Shown piece after piece: positions 6,695 through 7,798 of a stretch of DNA of 7,798 nucleotides. The notes under the pieces are model-generated. The model was given only the letters and a program-made list of their open reading frames with translations. It was not told the DNA's origin and did not search any database. How positions within the stretch are numbered: the stretch's first letter is position 1; each line of letters begins with the position of its first letter. Source of the stretch: Candidatus Omnitrophota bacterium (GTDB lineage Bacteria; Omnitrophota; Gorgyraeia; Tantalellales; Tantalellaceae); assembly GCA_030617085.1 (NCBI GenBank), contig JAUWWB010000047.1, positions 1-7,798 on the forward strand. The letters are read 5' to 3'. Both the position numbers and the translations under genes were made by a program.

Positions 6695-6708
6695 GAGGGG
6701 GAACGTAC

Positions 6709-7635
6709 ATGGGAAGAATATACGAAGACATTACGAGGACCGTGGGACGCACGCCGCTTGTCAGGATCAATAAGCTCGCGGCCGGGCTCAATGCGACGGT
6801 TCTGGCAAAGCTGGAATCGTTTAATCCTCTTTCAAGCGTGAAGGACAGGATCGGCGTTTCCATGATCGAAGCGGCCGAGCGAGAGGGCAAGCTGACAGAG
6901 GGCGCCGTCATCATCGAGCCGACCAGTGGGAACACGGGCATAGCCCTGGCGTTCGTCTGCGCTGCGAAGGGGTACCGCCTTGTCTTGACCATGCCGGATA
7001 CGATGAGCGTGGAGCGCAGGCAGCTCCTGAAGGCCCTGGGCGCGGAGGTCGTGCTGACCGAAGGAAAAAAAGGGATGAAAGGGGCAATTGAAAAAGCCGA
7101 GGAGCTCGTGAAGGAGACCCCGAACAGCTTCATGCCCCAGCAGTTCGACAACCCCGCCAACCCCGGGATACACCGCCGGACCACGGCGGAAGAGATATGG
7201 AACGACACGGACGGGAACGTCGATATTTTCATCGCCGGGATCGGAACGGGTGGGACCATAACCGGAGTCGGGGAAGTCCTCAAGAAAAGGAACCCTTCGA
7301 TAAAGGTAATAGGCCTCGAGCCGGAAGACTCACCCGTCCTCTCGGGCGGCAAGCCCTCATCCCACAAGATCCAGGGCATCGGCGCGGGCTTCGTCCCCTC
7401 GGTGCTGAACAGGGAAGTAATGGACGAGATCATCCGTGTATCGCATGAGGGCGCTGGAATCATAGCGCGCCGCCTCGCGAAAGAAGAGGGCATCTTCGCC
7501 GGCATCTCCAGCGGCGCCGCCATCTGGGCCGCCCTCGAAGTAGCAAACCGCCCCGGATCCAAAGGAAAAACAATAGTAGCCATCCTCCCCGACACCGGCG
7601 AACGCTACCTCTCGACATGGCTTTTCGCGGAGTAA
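6709..7635 (+). CDS. cysK: Cysteine synthase A (O-acetylserine sulfhydrylase)
   Basis: CysK is a cytosolic PLP enzyme that condenses O-acetylserine with sulfide to give cysteine. The 308-aa product has the fold-type II signatures: GRTPLVRI near the N-terminus, the cofactor lysine Lys45 in NPLSSVKDRIG, the substrate loop TSGNTG (72-77), the phosphate-binding GIGTGGT (177-183), KIQGIGAGFVP (220-230), Ser268 in GISSGA facing the pyridine nitrogen, and the PDTGERYLST ending. Length equals that of many bacterial CysK proteins. AGGGGGA (6696-6702) lies six bases before the ATG. It is separated from metY by 61 bases taken up mostly by a palindromic repeat, and its stop is followed four bases later by a related palindrome. 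It is probably the last gene of the operon. A cystathionine beta-synthase-like enzyme is less likely, as no CBS domains are present. Confidence 0.96.
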   Translation: MGRIYEDITRTVGRTPLVRINKLAAGLNATVLAKLESFNPLSSVKDRIGVSMIEAAEREGKLTEGAVIIEPTSGNTGIALAFVCAAKGYRLVLTMPDTMSVERRQLLKALGAEVVLTEGKKGMKGAIEKAEELVKETPNSFMPQQFDNPANPGIHRRTTAEEIWNDTDGNVDIFIAGIGTGGTITGVGEVLKKRNPSIKVIGLEPEDSPVLSGGKPSSHKIQGIGAGFVPSVLNREVMDEIIRVSHEGAGIIARRLAKEEGIFAGISSGAAIWAALEVANRPGSKGKTIVAILPDTGERYLSTWLFAE

Positions 7636-7639
7636 ATCA

Positions 7640-7699
7640 ATTGGGGTCAGACCTACACTTTTAAGTAAAAAAACTTAAAAGTGTAGGTCTGACCCCAAT
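7640..7699. repeat. Perfect 27-bp-arm palindrome downstream of cysK
   Basis: Bases 7640-7666 are the exact reverse complement of 7673-7699, separated by a loop of six A. The ends, ATTGGGGTCAG and CTGACCCCAAT, are identical to those of the element at 6629-6694. The arms differ next to the shared ends by a compensatory change (A-T here where the first has C-G). The arms contain TTTTAAGT / ACTTAAAA near the loop. No U-rich tail follows, so it is not a standard intrinsic terminator, though so stable a hairpin could protect the 3' end of the mRNA. It starts four bases after the cysK stop. Confidence 0.88.
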
Positions 7700-7714
7700 G
7701 CGTGGTGGGCCCGG

Positions 7715-7755
7715 GGAGCTGCCTTACCCGAGTGGGGGGTGGATAAAGCAGCTCC
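7715..7755. repeat. Imperfect inverted repeat of unknown role near the window end
   Basis: GGAGCTGCCTTACCC (7715-7729) can pair with GGATAAAGCAGCTCC (7741-7755) at 13 of 15 positions, including a perfect eight-base outer arm GGAGCTGC / GCAGCTCC. The loop is 11 bases and contains a run of six G. It may be a weak terminator-like hairpin, the remains of another repeat, or an operator for a gene beyond the window. There is no T tract after it on the plus strand. I see no gene in 7700-7798. Confidence 0.45.
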
Positions 7756-7798
7756 GTGTTTCCAGGCCGTTGTGTTCATTACGCCTTTATAAGTATCC

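Noticed and set aside
6636..7595. Long minus-strand open frame opposite cysK
   Set aside because: It is antisense to a fully conserved cysK and shows low-complexity Ser/Pro/Arg-rich shadow composition.
7640..7699. Intrinsic terminator after cysK
   Set aside because: The stem is strong but is not followed by a T-rich tract on either strand, and its ends match the repeat inside the operon at 6629-6694.
7770..7793. Plus-strand promoter TTGTGT/TATAAG at the window end
   Set aside because: The spacer is only 12 bases, too short for a sigma70 promoter.

Overview
The window looks like a chromosomal stretch from an anaerobic, moderately GC-rich bacterium, probably a metagenomic or uncultured lineage. 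Three things suggest this: an [FeFe]-hydrogenase maturase (HydE), a complete NifU/NifS iron-sulfur assembly pair with no nitrogenase genes beside it, and cysteine synthesis by direct sulfide capture. The codon style (frequent AGG Arg and ATA Ile) and the palindromic intergenic repeats ending in ATTGGGGTCAG recall Omnitrophota-like or deltaproteobacterial-like genomes. That placement is inference, with low confidence.

Layout. (1) Bases 2-595 hold the 3' part of an unrecognised gene, weakly like the domain found with SEC-C motifs. (2) Bases 637-1221 encode a lipoprotein cyclophilin (peptidyl-prolyl isomerase) with a possible second, internal start that would give a form without the lipid anchor. 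(3) Bases 1222-1392 lie between convergent genes and hold two inverted, covarying REP-like hairpins. (4) hydE is on the minus strand at 1393-2463. (5) Bases 2464-2651 are a divergent promoter region with a good sigma70-type promoter for hydE, a weaker one for nifU, and a 19-bp dyad inside the nifU promoter. (6) Bases 2652-7635 are a tightly packed plus-strand operon, nifU-nifS-cysE-metY-cysK. (7) Bases 7636-7798 hold a perfect 27-bp-arm palindrome and a second imperfect hairpin, with no gene seen.

How the genes fit together. CysE makes O-acetylserine from serine and acetyl-CoA. CysK, and possibly MetY, condense the acetylated acceptor with sulfide to give cysteine or homocysteine. NifS takes sulfur from cysteine and NifU uses it to build Fe-S clusters. 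HydE, read in the opposite direction, is a radical SAM enzyme with two cluster-binding motifs that helps build the hydrogenase H-cluster, and so depends on both Fe-S assembly and cysteine.

The most unusual signals are two palindromic elements, at 6629-6694 and 7640-7699, that share their ends and flank cysK. The first runs into metY and supplies its last five codons and its stop, and its other edge directly abuts the cysK ribosome binding site. No clear new defence or mobile system is present; the novelty lies in the repeats and regulatory sites rather than in the enzymes.
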